A stretch of 38,582 nt of DNA from NCBI GenBank assembly GCA_017548065.1, contig JAFYNQ010000107.1:1-38582 (forward strand), written 5' to 3'. Of the stretch, positions 1 through 7,669 are shown in pieces (within the stretch, counting starts at the first letter, position 1; each line of letters starts with the position of its first letter). Position numbers and translations under genes: made by a program. The notes under the pieces were generated by a model, which was not told the DNA's origin, did not search any database, and saw nothing but the letters and a program-made list of their open reading frames with translations. Source of the stretch: Oscillospiraceae bacterium. Its GTDB lineage: Bacteria; Bacillota; Clostridia; Oscillospirales; Oscillospiraceae.

Positions 1-1
1 C

Positions 2-310
2 TTCCTTTGCTATATAGCCCACGATGTACTGTTCCGCAAAACGGATTTCGGAATTGAATACGGCTTTTTTGGTGTTCTTCTGCCTGTCTTTGCGCATTTC
101 GGAGCGAGAAAGCAGAAAAAACTACAGTATTTCATCGCAGGCCTGGTCATCTTCAACCTGACCTGGGGTGGCATCCAATGGTTTTCTATGGCAGCCGTTC
201 CCTTCATCGCCCTGTATAACGGCAAACGGGGCAAGTGGAAAATGAAGAACTTCTTCTATATCTACTACCCCGTCCACCAGTTGGTCATCTACCTGCTGAG
301 TCTTCTATAA
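2..310 (+). CDS. TraX family membrane protein, C-terminal part
   Basis: Only the last 102 residues are in the window; the frame is open from base 2 and ends with TAA at 308-310. Hydrophobic segments alternate with short basic loops. The end carries the aromatic run KNFFYIYYPVHQLVIYLL, typical of the TraX/acyltransferase-like integral membrane family (usually about 230-280 residues), where a Y-P-x-H motif lies in the last helix. In F plasmids TraX acetylates pilin; chromosomal Firmicute homologues have no settled role. No strong terminator follows, only a weak AGCC/GGCT stem at about 315-331. The family call rests on the C-terminal motif and hydrophobic pattern, so it is likely but not certain. 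Confidence 0.7.
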   Translation, partial: FLCYIAHDVLFRKTDFGIEYGFFGVLLPVFAHFGARKQKKLQYFIAGLVIFNLTWGGIQWFSMAAVPFIALYNGKRGKWKMKNFFYIYYPVHQLVIYLLSLL

Positions 311-345
311 AATAAGCCCCGCCGAAAGGCTGGTGTTCGTAAAAC

Positions 346-358
346 AAATTCCAATTTG
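346..358 (+). repeat. 13-bp direct repeat, left copy
   Basis: AAATTCCAATTTG occurs here and again at 944-956, bracketing the AT-rich orphan gene between them. See the right copy and the related finding. Confidence 0.6.
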
Positions 359-375
359 ACGAAGAGGTGAGTGTA

Positions 376-945
376 ATGCAAGACGATAAATACAAATATA
401 TATTTCCTGAGCAAGAACGAACAATTTTTACAAAAACAGGACTTATTATATTGTTTCCGCTTGAATTAATGGTGCACGCTATCTTCGTTGTGCCCTCGAT
501 TATCCATAAAAATCTAGATGGTGTTTGGGTATCTTTATTTTTTGCGATTATATTCGGTGCAGTCCATTTTCAAAATCTTCAGTTGCGCAAGTATTGTTTG
601 GCAAAGTGGTCTTTTAATGGAACGACATTCTCTGTTTATGTAAAAGAGATAGGGCGTTCAATTGATATTACCCAGCCTTTTTGTGTATCCGTTACAACCT
701 TAGCTTTTGCACGCCGTTATTCTCCAGAAAAATATCCATTTATCATGATTTGGAAGCCAGGCCAAAATGCCCCTTATGAAGATATGGGTGGTTATGCCGC
801 TCTTAAAAAGCGAGATGCGCTGATTATCCCATATAATGATGAAACACTTGCTTTATTTCAAAAACACCTAGCTATTAACGAAATCCCAATGTGGCCAAAA
901 TCAAGAGTATGTTTCGGTGTTTCAGAAAATCAAAGAGTTAGATAA
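376..945 (+). CDS. Hypothetical membrane protein, AT-rich orphan
   Basis: This encodes 189 residues that I do not recognise. I chose the ATG at 376 because GAGGTG (364-369) sits 6 bases upstream; a GTG at 367 is in frame but overlaps that site. An N-terminal soluble part (about 1-20) is followed by two hydrophobic segments (about 22-45 and 50-67) and a soluble C-terminal domain of about 120 residues. The pattern resembles YcxB/PH-like membrane proteins, but no diagnostic motif is visible. The codons are strikingly AT-rich compared with the flanking genes. A 13-bp direct repeat brackets the gene, and the right copy overlaps the stop codon. No promoter is obvious. Horizontal acquisition is an inference from composition. 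Confidence 0.6.
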   Translation: MQDDKYKYIFPEQERTIFTKTGLIILFPLELMVHAIFVVPSIIHKNLDGVWVSLFFAIIFGAVHFQNLQLRKYCLAKWSFNGTTFSVYVKEIGRSIDITQPFCVSVTTLAFARRYSPEKYPFIMIWKPGQNAPYEDMGGYAALKKRDALIIPYNDETLALFQKHLAINEIPMWPKSRVCFGVSENQRVR

Positions 946-956
946 ATTCCAATTTG
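944..956 (+). repeat. 13-bp direct repeat, right copy
   Basis: This is a second exact AAATTCCAATTTG, starting within the TAA stop of the preceding gene. Together with 346-358 it delimits a segment of about 0.6 kb. Confidence 0.6.
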
Positions 957-1015
957 TCTGACTAATTGCACACTGATTTTGTCTCAATTTGCCGGGGCTG
1001 GTTTCCCTTACACAG

Positions 1016-1057
1016 AAAAGAACGAACTTTTGTTTTTCGGAGGTTCGTTCTTTTTTT
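1016..1057 (+). terminator. Rho-independent terminator
   Basis: A 12-bp stem AAAAGAACGAAC (1016-1027) pairs with GTTCGTTCTTTT (1043-1054), with the T-run continuing to 1057. It closes transcription from the orphan gene upstream of the next promoter. Confidence 0.85.
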
Positions 1058-1089
1058 ATCCAAGCCGCAGGGGTCATGCAAACCCACAT

Positions 1090-1118
1090 TTGACAGTTAG
1101 GGCGGAAACGCTTATAAT
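1090..1118 (+). promoter_or_regulatory. Consensus sigma-A promoter
   Basis: TTGACA (1090-1095) and TATAAT (1113-1118) are separated by 17 bp, a perfect consensus match. Transcription would start near 1125, giving a short leader of about 25 nt before the carboxypeptidase ATG at 1150. Confidence 0.9.
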
Positions 1119-1149
1119 GTTTTGTAACAAAAGGGGAGGTTTTGGGATC

Positions 1150-2571
1150 ATGTTTATGAAGAGAAAGCTTTCTTTGCTATTGGCATTTCTGATGCTGCCG
1201 TGCTGTCTTGGGGGCTGTGGCAGTGCGCCCGATAAAACGGCATCCGGGGAAACTGTGCCTGCGGATTATCAGTGGGCAACGTATTATGATGCGGAGGATG
1301 CGCCGTTTTTGCCCAAAGATATTTTCTCGGAGGCACTGTATGTCACCGGCTTTGTCACCGGGGAAGCCAAGTGCGGCTACATAGAGCGGACGGAACGGGA
1401 GAATACCGGCGCTTTTGTGCTGAAGGGTGAGTACGGCAAGTGCTATGAGATTAAAGTACCTGCCGGTACCCAGCGTGTACTGGCTGTGAAGTTGCCGGTA
1501 GACCCTGCCCAGACTGCGGTGGGCAATAAGCTTTATTATACAGAGGAAGCGCTGTGCGACAAGGATGCAGTGACAGAGGAGACCGCATTCATGTACACCT
1601 GCCGCAATCAGAATGAGTACCTGCTGATCTGCACCAACGGAAGTGATCCTTTTTATATCGGCGAGCGTACCATTTTGCAGGACACGGACATTGCGGATCA
1701 GTGGTGGACACCGGCAGAACCGGTGGGTTCTATCGGCAATGACTGCACCTATGGTAATTTCTTGTGGACGGCAGATGAGGTGCTGGAAAATCTCTATGAG
1801 CCGGTGCGGCAGCGGCATCCCGGGTATATTACCCGTGAGGTCATCGGCAAGGATCAATCCGGAAAGTACGATATGTATGCCTATATTTATACCCCGGAAA
1901 ACTATGAGACTACCATGTTCTTAAACGGCGGCACCCACGGCGATGAGCAGACGGCCTACTTTGCCCTGGCAAAGGTGATGGAGCTGATCGCAGATGCCAA
2001 GCCGGAGGATAATTTGCTGTATACCCTGCGGCACAAGGTGCGCTTTGTGGTGATCCCCGTGCTGAATGTGTGGAGCGTATCGGAAAAGCATATCCGTGCC
2101 AATTCTGTAGATCAGGATCTGAACCGTGATTTTGGTAATCTGACCCAGCAGGAGAGCAAAAACCTGATCGCATTTCTGGAGAAATACGCAGACGAGACCC
2201 GAATCCTCATGGATTTCCACATTGCCGCCGGTTCCAAGGTCGCAGTGTATTTTAACTTTATCAATTTCACAGACAATGCTGTTGCCAACTACAAGACCAC
2301 AAACCACATGTACCACCGATATATGGCCCAGGGCTACGGCAGTGGGATCACCAATATCTCCAAAGTTCCCGGCTCCTATACCAAGAGCGATAAGTACCTG
2401 GAGGGACGTGTGTGGAACAGCTACGGCATCCCGACGATTACAGTGGAATATGTGACCACCACCAATATCGGCTTCCCGGAGGCCTCCTCCTCCGAAGCTA
2501 TGACAGCGGCAGTGGAGACACAGATGAATTTCATCATCCAAAATGCCCTCTATTTCCTGGCAAATCCCTGA
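1150..2571 (+). CDS. M14-family zinc carboxypeptidase lipoprotein
   Basis: This is a 473-residue exported peptidase. The ATG at 1150 is chosen because GGGGAGG (1133-1139) lies 10 bases upstream and a lipoprotein signal follows at once: a basic start, a hydrophobic core and the lipobox L-G-G-C, so the mature protein should be lipid-anchored. M14 hallmarks are present: zinc ligands in THGDE (H263, E266) and DFH (H357), substrate-binding N325-R326 in LNRDF, and a general-base glutamate in TVEY (E433). M14 enzymes remove C-terminal residues from peptides or cleave cell-wall peptide links; which applies here cannot be seen. The N-terminal 200 residues form a separate domain I do not recognise. The gene is monocistronic between its own promoter and terminator. 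Confidence 0.85.
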   Translation: MFMKRKLSLLLAFLMLPCCLGGCGSAPDKTASGETVPADYQWATYYDAEDAPFLPKDIFSEALYVTGFVTGEAKCGYIERTERENTGAFVLKGEYGKCYEIKVPAGTQRVLAVKLPVDPAQTAVGNKLYYTEEALCDKDAVTEETAFMYTCRNQNEYLLICTNGSDPFYIGERTILQDTDIADQWWTPAEPVGSIGNDCTYGNFLWTADEVLENLYEPVRQRHPGYITREVIGKDQSGKYDMYAYIYTPENYETTMFLNGGTHGDEQTAYFALAKVMELIADAKPEDNLLYTLRHKVRFVVIPVLNVWSVSEKHIRANSVDQDLNRDFGNLTQQESKNLIAFLEKYADETRILMDFHIAAGSKVAVYFNFINFTDNAVANYKTTNHMYHRYMAQGYGSGITNISKVPGSYTKSDKYLEGRVWNSYGIPTITVEYVTTTNIGFPEASSSEAMTAAVETQMNFIIQNALYFLANP

Positions 2572-2576
2572 CCTTC

Positions 2577-2607
2577 AAGACCGGCTCACCCCGAGCCGGT
2601 CTTTTTT
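2577..2607 (+). terminator. Rho-independent terminator
   Basis: An 11-bp stem AAGACCGGCTC (2577-2587) pairs with GAGCCGGTCTT (2593-2603), followed by a T-run. It lies 6 bases after the carboxypeptidase stop. Confidence 0.92.
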
Positions 2608-2643
2608 GTGTTTGCCCATGAAACAGAAAAATTATTTTCCGTA

Positions 2644-2672
2644 TAGCCATTTTTCACCTTTTGTAGTATACT
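2644..2672 (+). promoter_or_regulatory. Probable sigma-A promoter of the dehydratase/glycerate kinase operon
   Basis: TAGCCA (2644-2649), 17 bp, then TATACT (2667-2672). The -35 box is a 4/6 match and the -10 box 5/6. It is placed between the preceding terminator and the GGAGG (2682-2686) of the next gene. Confidence 0.6.
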
Positions 2673-2693
2673 AGTGAAAACGGAGGCGAAAGT

Positions 2694-3125
2694 ATGTATT
2701 TTGAGGAATTTAAGACGGGGATGTTTGTGGAAACAGAGCCGGTGGTCATTGAGGAAGAGAAGATGCTGGCATTTGCCAGGGAGTATGACTGGCTGCCGAT
2801 CCATACAGACCCGGAGTATGCGGCGAAGACCCATTTCGGAAAGCTGATTGCACCGGGTGTGTTCACCTACATGGCGGTGTGGACAAAGTATCTGAAGGTG
2901 GACATGGTGGGCGATGCGCTGCTGGTGGGTAAGTCCACCAAAATGGAGTGGCTGAAGCCGGTGTATGCCGGGGACGTGCTGGTGGGCAGAATGACTGTAA
3001 CCAAGCTGACCAGGCGAAGCCAGCGCAACGGCATCGTGGAAACCGGCACAGAGATCCGAAACCAGCACGGGGAGATCGTTTTGAAAGCGGTGACGGAAGC
3101 CGTGGTGAAATGCCGTCCCCAATAA
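2694..3125 (+). CDS. MaoC-like (hot-dog fold) dehydratase
   Basis: This encodes 143 residues, the usual size for a single-domain R-specific enoyl-CoA hydratase of the MaoC family. The hydratase-2 signature is visible: D32 and H37 in YDWLPIHTDPEYA, followed by the FGKLIAPG segment. In known members the Asp/His pair adds water across a trans-2-enoyl-CoA. The start has GGAGG at 7 bases spacing. It is the first gene of a run with glycerate kinase (16-base gap) and RidA. A general role in hydroxyacyl or organic-acid metabolism is reasonable; the true substrate cannot be read from sequence. Confidence 0.85.
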   Translation: MYFEEFKTGMFVETEPVVIEEEKMLAFAREYDWLPIHTDPEYAAKTHFGKLIAPGVFTYMAVWTKYLKVDMVGDALLVGKSTKMEWLKPVYAGDVLVGRMTVTKLTRRSQRNGIVETGTEIRNQHGEIVLKAVTEAVVKCRPQ

Positions 3126-3141
3126 AGAAAGCAGGTGCGCT

Positions 3142-4260
3142 ATGCGTGCGGTAATTGCGATGGACTCCTTCAAGGGGAGCTTGCCCTCTGTGACGGCAGG
3201 AAATGCGGTCAGAGAGGCAATTTTAGAACTGGATAAAGATGCTGCAGCAATGTGCTTTCCCTTGGCAGACGGGGGAGAGGGCACTGTGAATGCTCTGACG
3301 GCAGGTATGCAGGGTCACCTGGTCAAGCTTACCGTCACCGGCCCACTGGGAACACCGGTGGAGGCGGTTTACGGCATTCTGCCGGATAACACCGCTGTGG
3401 TGGAAATGGCAGCTGCAGCAGGTCTTCCTCTGGTGCCGGAGGAAAAGCGTGACCCCATGGTCACCACTACCTACGGTGTGGGCGAAATTCTGCTGGATGC
3501 CATTTCCCGAGGCTGTCGGCGGTTCGTCGTTGGCATTGGCGGTAGCGCCACCAATGACGGTGGCACGGGCATGCTGAGGGCGCTGGGCTACACCTTTTTG
3601 GACGAGAGGGGAGACCCCATCCCCGGCGGCGCCGGGGGACTGGAATACCTTTCTGCTATCTCCGGCGCGCCCCATGAAGCCTTGCAGTATTGCCACTTTC
3701 GCATTGCCTGCGATGTGACGAATCCCCTTTGCGGCGAAAAGGGCTGCAGCGCTGTGTTTGCACCCCAAAAGGGAGCAAAGCCGGAAGATATTCCCAAAAT
3801 GGACAGCTGGCTGGAACGCTATGCATCCATTGCCGGTGGTGATCCCAATGTGCCGGGGGCAGGCGCTGCCGGTGGTCTTGGCTATGCCTTTATGCACTTT
3901 TTAGGCGGCAGCCTGGAGCCGGGTGCGCAGATCGTGCTGCAGCAGACGGGCATTGAGAAGGCCATTGAATCGGCGGATGTGGTGATTACCGGCGAGGGTC
4001 GGCTGGACGGACAGTCTGTGATGGGAAAAGCCCCCATGGCGGTGGCAGGGCTTGCCCAAAAATACGGCAAGCCGGTGATCGCACTTTGCGGCTGCATCGG
4101 TGACGGCGCAGAGCAGTGCAACGCTGCCGGTGTGACGGCTTATTTTTCCATCACCCCCGGGGCAATGTCGCTGGATGCGGCGCTGGACACAGAGAATGCT
4201 TATCAAAACTTAAAAAATACGGCAAAACAAGCACTCAGACTGTTTTGCCATGGGAGGTAA
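3142..4260 (+). CDS. Glycerate kinase, type 1
   Basis: This is a 372-residue glycerate kinase of the GarK/GlxK family, which phosphorylates D-glycerate with ATP to 2- or 3-phosphoglycerate and feeds it into glycolysis. Family signatures occur in order: the N-terminal MDSFKGSL, PLADGGEGT near residue 35, GIGGSATNDGGTGML near 130, the glycine-rich GAGAAGGLGYAF near 240 and the conserved ITGEGRLDGQSVMGKAP near 285. Length matches the family. AGGTG precedes the ATG. It follows the MaoC-like gene by 16 bases and runs into ridA 5 bases downstream, so the three are probably one transcript. Confidence 0.93.
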   Translation: MRAVIAMDSFKGSLPSVTAGNAVREAILELDKDAAAMCFPLADGGEGTVNALTAGMQGHLVKLTVTGPLGTPVEAVYGILPDNTAVVEMAAAAGLPLVPEEKRDPMVTTTYGVGEILLDAISRGCRRFVVGIGGSATNDGGTGMLRALGYTFLDERGDPIPGGAGGLEYLSAISGAPHEALQYCHFRIACDVTNPLCGEKGCSAVFAPQKGAKPEDIPKMDSWLERYASIAGGDPNVPGAGAAGGLGYAFMHFLGGSLEPGAQIVLQQTGIEKAIESADVVITGEGRLDGQSVMGKAPMAVAGLAQKYGKPVIALCGCIGDGAEQCNAAGVTAYFSITPGAMSLDAALDTENAYQNLKNTAKQALRLFCHGR

Positions 4261-4265
4261 CGATT

Positions 4266-4634
4266 ATGAAGGTTATTGAAACAAAGAACGCACCCGGTGC
4301 TATCGGTCCTTATTCTCAGGGCTACGTGGCTGGCGGCTTCGTGTATACATCCGGGCAGATCCCCGTTGAGCCTGCCACCGGTGCGATCCCGGAGGGCATT
4401 GCTGCCCAGGCGGAGCAGAGCTGCAAAAACGTGGGCGCTGTGCTGAAAGCCGGCGGCGCAGGCTTTGAAAAGGTGGTAAAGACCACCTGCTTCCTGGCGG
4501 ACATGGCAGACTTTGCCGCTTTTAACGAGGTCTATGCCCGTTATTTCGTCTCCAAGCCTGCACGCAGCTGTGTGGCAGTGAGAGAATTGCCCAAGGGTGT
4601 CCTCTGCGAGATTGAGGCCATTGCCGAGCTGTAA
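4266..4634 (+). CDS. ridA: RidA family reactive-intermediate deaminase
   Basis: This is a 122-residue RidA/YjgF protein, which hydrolyses reactive enamines/imines formed by PLP enzymes to keto acids and ammonia. The start at 4266 is chosen because GGGAGGT overlapping the glycerate kinase stop lies just upstream; longer frames lack a binding site. The family features are present: the IGPYSQ motif near the N-terminus, SGQIP, the ARSCVAVRELPKG segment holding the substrate-binding arginine, and the late glutamate in CEIEAIA. It is the last gene of its run and converges on ftsH across a shared terminator. Confidence 0.94.
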   Translation: MKVIETKNAPGAIGPYSQGYVAGGFVYTSGQIPVEPATGAIPEGIAAQAEQSCKNVGAVLKAGGAGFEKVVKTTCFLADMADFAAFNEVYARYFVSKPARSCVAVRELPKGVLCEIEAIAEL

Positions 4635-4645
4635 ACAAAAAATAA

Positions 4646-4805
4646 ACCCGGTGGAATCACACCAACGTCACGGTGTCATTCCGAGGCGGCTCTTGCCGCC
4701 GTGGGAATCCCCATCTTTAAGAAGGAGATTGCCACGACTTGCTTCCGCAAGTCTCGCAATGACACGGATTTGTGACATTGGAATCCGATTCCACCGGGTG
4801 TTTTT
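4646..4805. terminator. Bidirectional terminator with a repeat pair in its loop
   Basis: ACCCGGTGGAATC (4646-4658) pairs exactly with GATTCCACCGGGT (4787-4799), but the arms are 128 bases apart. A T-run follows on the right (4801-4806) and an A-run precedes on the left (4635-4646), so the hairpin could serve both ridA and ftsH. The separating DNA is a pair of dispersed repeats. The likeliest history is insertion of that pair into the loop of an ordinary bidirectional terminator. Confidence 0.7.
4675..4763. repeat. Inverted pair of dispersed palindromic repeats
   Basis: The left unit (4675-4712) begins GTCATTCCGAGGCGG and ends GTGGGAATCCCC. The right unit, read on the minus strand (4763-4724), begins GTCATTGCGAGACTTG and ends GTGGCAATCTCC. 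Each has an internal hairpin (GGCGG/CCGCC; ACTTGC/GCAAGT). This GTCATTGCGAG-type element is familiar as a dispersed noncoding repeat in gut Clostridia. No coding potential is seen. Confidence 0.75.
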
Positions 4806-6670
4806 TATTCTTCGGTTTTGGGTGCGTTGATAAATGCCATCATTTCGTCGCCTGTGATGGTCTCCTTGACCAGCAGGTATTCGGAGATCTCGTCCAGCAG
4901 ACTGCGGTTTTCGGTGAGGATCCGCATGGCGTCCTTGTGGCAGGTCTCCAGGATCCGCTTGACCTCACTGTCTACCAGGGCGGCAGTCTCCTGGGAGCAA
5001 TCCATATAGGTGTTGCCTTCCAGGTACTGGTGCTGCACGGTGGCAGGTGCCATCATGCCCAGCGCTTCACTCATGCCGTAGAGGGTGACCATCTTCTTGG
5101 CAAGGTCGGTGGCACGCTGAATGTCATTGGAAGCACCGGTGGTCTGCACACCGAATACCACCTGCTCGGCGGCACGGCCGGCCAGGGTGGTGCGCAGGTC
5201 AACCAGAAGCTCATCCTTGGTGGAGAGGAACTTTTCTTCCTCGGGGGTGTACAGCGTGTAGCCCAGTGCGCCGGAGGTGTGGGGAACGATGGTGATCTTG
5301 GTCACCGGCTCCTTCCGCTTTTCCAGGGCGGCTACCAGTGCGTGACCCACCTCGTGGTAAGCAACCAGTCGTTTTTCTGTGTCGGTGAGAACGGTGTTCT
5401 TCTTTTCTGTGCCGGCAATGACGGTTTCAAAGGAAACCAGCATATCCTCCTGGGTCACAGCCTTTCTGCCGTGACGGACGGCACGCAACGCCGCCTCGTT
5501 TACCAGGTTGGCAAGGTCAGCGCCCACAGCGCCGGCAGTTGCCTGGGCAATACGCTTCAGATCTACATCTTCACCCAGCTTGATCTTCCGGGTGTGTACC
5601 TTCAAGGTGTCCAGTCTGCCCTGGTAATTGGGCTTGTCCACGATGATCTGCCGGTCAAAGCGGCCTGCACGCAGCAGCGCCTTATCCAGGATCTCGGGAC
5701 GGTTGGTAGCTGCAAGGCACACGATACCCTTGGAGGAGTCAAAGCCGTCGATCTCACCCAAAAGCTGATTCAGTGTCTGCTCATGCTCACTGTTGCCGCC
5801 GTACTTGGAATCACGGGAGCGACCCACTGCATCAATCTCATCAATGAAAATAATACAGGGCGCCACCTTGGCTGCCTGCTTGAAAAGGTCACGGACACGG
5901 CTTGCGCCCACACCCACAAACATTTCCACAAAGTCAGAGCCGGAAATGGAGAAGAAGGGGACGTTGGCTTCGCCTGCCACAGCCTTGGCGAGCAGTGTCT
6001 TGCCGGTACCGGGAGAGCCCACCAGCAGAGCGCCCTTGGGTAGCTTTGCGCCGATCTCAGTGTATTTTTGGGGATTGTGCAGAAAATCAATGATCTCCTG
6101 CAAGGATTCCTTTGCCTCGTCCTGACCTGCCACATCGTTGAAGGTGACACCGGTCTGCTTTTCCATGTAGACCTTGGCTTTGCTGGAGCCGATAGAGCCC
6201 ATCATGCCGTCGCCGCCCATTTTTCGGGTCAGCAGGGACATGCCGGCAAACAGCAGGATACCCATCACTGCATAGGAGATCAGCATGAAGATCATGGAGT
6301 TGTCCTTGGCAATGTGGCGGTCAACTTTTACACCCATATCATCCAGCTGCTGCGCCAGTGCAAAGGTGTCACTGCCGGTGGGAAGACCGGTGAAATAGGC
6401 CTTCTGCTGGTTGCCGGGCTTTTCTGCCTGGTCTTTTGTCAAATAGACAATGCGGTCGGAATGCAGCTCCACCTCTGCCAGATTCCCGGCTTCCATGGCC
6501 TCCAGGAAATGGGAGAATACAGTCTGCTCATACTGGCTGTTGGAGACAGCGTTAAAGGTCCAGACGATCAAAAGAAGGGCAAGACCCGTCAATATCAGGG
6601 TCAGCAGGGTATTTGGCCGCTTCTTGCCGTCCTTCTCCGGTTTGTTATTGTTGTTGCGATCTTGTTCCAT
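4805..6670 (-). CDS. ftsH: ATP-dependent zinc metalloprotease FtsH
   Basis: This is a 621-residue membrane-anchored AAA+ protease that unfolds and degrades misassembled membrane proteins and short-lived regulators. The start at 6670 has GGAGG 7 bases upstream; the frame stays open further upstream but without a binding site. Domains in order: a charged N-terminus, TM1 (about 21-38), an extracytoplasmic domain, TM2 (about 118-140), Walker A GSPGTGKT (K224), Walker B IIFIDEID, the second region of homology with GRFDRQI, then the zinc site HEVGH (H439, E440, H443). [10 protein letters not shown] has alanine where proline is usual. It diverges from rlmB. Confidence 0.96.
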   Translation of the reverse strand: MEQDRNNNNKPEKDGKKRPNTLLTLILTGLALLLIVWTFNAVSNSQYEQTVFSHFLEAMEAGNLAEVELHSDRIVYLTKDQAEKPGNQQKAYFTGLPTGSDTFALAQQLDDMGVKVDRHIAKDNSMIFMLISYAVMGILLFAGMSLLTRKMGGDGMMGSIGSSKAKVYMEKQTGVTFNDVAGQDEAKESLQEIIDFLHNPQKYTEIGAKLPKGALLVGSPGTGKTLLAKAVAGEANVPFFSISGSDFVEMFVGVGASRVRDLFKQAAKVAPCIIFIDEIDAVGRSRDSKYGGNSEHEQTLNQLLGEIDGFDSSKGIVCLAATNRPEILDKALLRAGRFDRQIIVDKPNYQGRLDTLKVHTRKIKLGEDVDLKRIAQATAGAVGADLANLVNEAALRAVRHGRKAVTQEDMLVSFETVIAGTEKKNTVLTDTEKRLVAYHEVGHALVAALEKRKEPVTKITIVPHTSGALGYTLYTPEEEKFLSTKDELLVDLRTTLAGRAAEQVVFGVQTTGASNDIQRATDLAKKMVTLYGMSEALGMMAPATVQHQYLEGNTYMDCSQETAALVDSEVKRILETCHKDAMRILTENRSLLDEISEYLLVKETITGDEMMAFINAPKTEE

Positions 6671-6691
6671 ATCATCGCCTCCTGGATACCC

Positions 6692-6720
6692 ATAATACCA
6701 TATTTTCCGCAGAACTGCAA
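6692..6720 (-). promoter_or_regulatory. Sigma-A promoter of ftsH
   Basis: Read on the minus strand: TTGCAG (6720-6715), 17 bp, TATTAT (6697-6692). The leader to the ATG at 6670 is about 15-20 nt. Confidence 0.65.
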
Positions 6721-6782
6721 CGAATGATACGCATAAATGCAGTAAATTTTCTGTGAATTTATAAAAGATAGAAAAAAAGCAG

Positions 6783-6811
6783 TTGAGAAGCGGCAAGTTT
6801 TTTGCTATAAT
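6783..6811 (+). promoter_or_regulatory. Sigma-A promoter of rlmB
   Basis: TTGAGA (6783-6788), 17 bp, TATAAT (6806-6811). Transcription should begin near 6818, only about 6 bases before an in-frame ATG at 6824. This argues that translation starts at the later ATG at 6851. Confidence 0.8.
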
Positions 6812-6850
6812 ACGATTATAATTATGTCTACCGAACAGGAGTTGGAATAT

Positions 6851-7669
6851 ATGAAAGAGAATTTCCGCCGCAGAGAGGCCCCCAAGAGAGAGTTTAAAAG
6901 AGAAGCTCCCCCGGTGGTGGAGGAGAACGAGGGTCAGCTGGAAGGCCGTAATGCACTGACAGAAGCCCTGCGCAGCGGCAGAACCATTGACAAGGTGTTC
7001 ATCGCCTCCGGTGAGACAGACCGTGGCCTGCAGCGGCTGGCTGCCCAGGCTAAGGAGGCAGGCGCTGTCATTGTTCCCGTGGACAGAAGAAAGCTGGATG
7101 CCATGAGCACCACCCGTGCCCACCAGGGTGTGATCGCCCTGGCTGCTGCCCGTGCGTATTTTACCATTGACGATATCCTGGAAACTGCCGCAGAGCGTGG
7201 AGAGAATGCCCTCATTGTGATTTGCGACGAGCTTTCCGATCCCCATAACCTGGGTGCTATTATCCGTAGCGCAGAGTGTGCCGGCGCCCACGGTGTGATC
7301 ATCCCCAAGCGCAGAAGCGTGGGCCTGACCGCCACAGTGGCAAAGGCATCTGCCGGCGCTGTGGAGTATATGAAGGTGGCAAGAGTGACCAACATCAATG
7401 CCGCCATGGAAGACCTGAAGGCCAAGGGCGTGTGGATCTTCGGCACAGCTGCGGAAGGCTCTATCCCCATGTACAAGGCTGACCTCACCGGCCCGGCTGC
7501 CATTGTCATCGGCTCCGAGGGTGACGGCATGAGCCGCCTTGTGCGTCAGAACTGCGATGTGACTGTCCATATCCCTATGAAGGGTAATATTACATCTCTC
7601 AATGCATCTGCGGCGGCATCCATCCTCTTGTATGAGGCGGTGCGCCAGCGGCTGGAGGCAAGCTTATGA
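6851..7669 (+). CDS. rlmB: 23S rRNA 2'-O-methyltransferase RlmB-like (SpoU/TrmH family)
   Basis: This is a 272-residue SPOUT-class RNA 2'-O-ribose methyltransferase; RlmB methylates G2251 of 23S rRNA. The start at 6851 is chosen because AGGAG (6837-6841) lies 9 bases upstream; the ATG at 6824 would leave almost no leader. A basic N-terminal extension precedes the substrate-binding domain (LEGRNALTEAL, KVFIASG). SpoU motifs then follow: DPHNLGAIIRSAECAGAHG, IVIGSEGDGMSRL and the C-terminal IPMKGNITSLNASAAASI knot segment. The stop overlaps the next ATG as ATGA, so the downstream membrane protein is translationally coupled. Confidence 0.92.
   Translation: MKENFRRREAPKREFKREAPPVVEENEGQLEGRNALTEALRSGRTIDKVFIASGETDRGLQRLAAQAKEAGAVIVPVDRRKLDAMSTTRAHQGVIALAAARAYFTIDDILETAAERGENALIVICDELSDPHNLGAIIRSAECAGAHGVIIPKRRSVGLTATVAKASAGAVEYMKVARVTNINAAMEDLKAKGVWIFGTAAEGSIPMYKADLTGPAAIVIGSEGDGMSRLVRQNCDVTVHIPMKGNITSLNASAAASILLYEAVRQRLEASL

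Noticed and set aside
6824-6850. ATG at 6824 as the start of rlmB
   Set aside because: It would lie about 6 bases from the predicted transcript start with no ribosome site; the ATG at 6851 has AGGAG at 9 bases.
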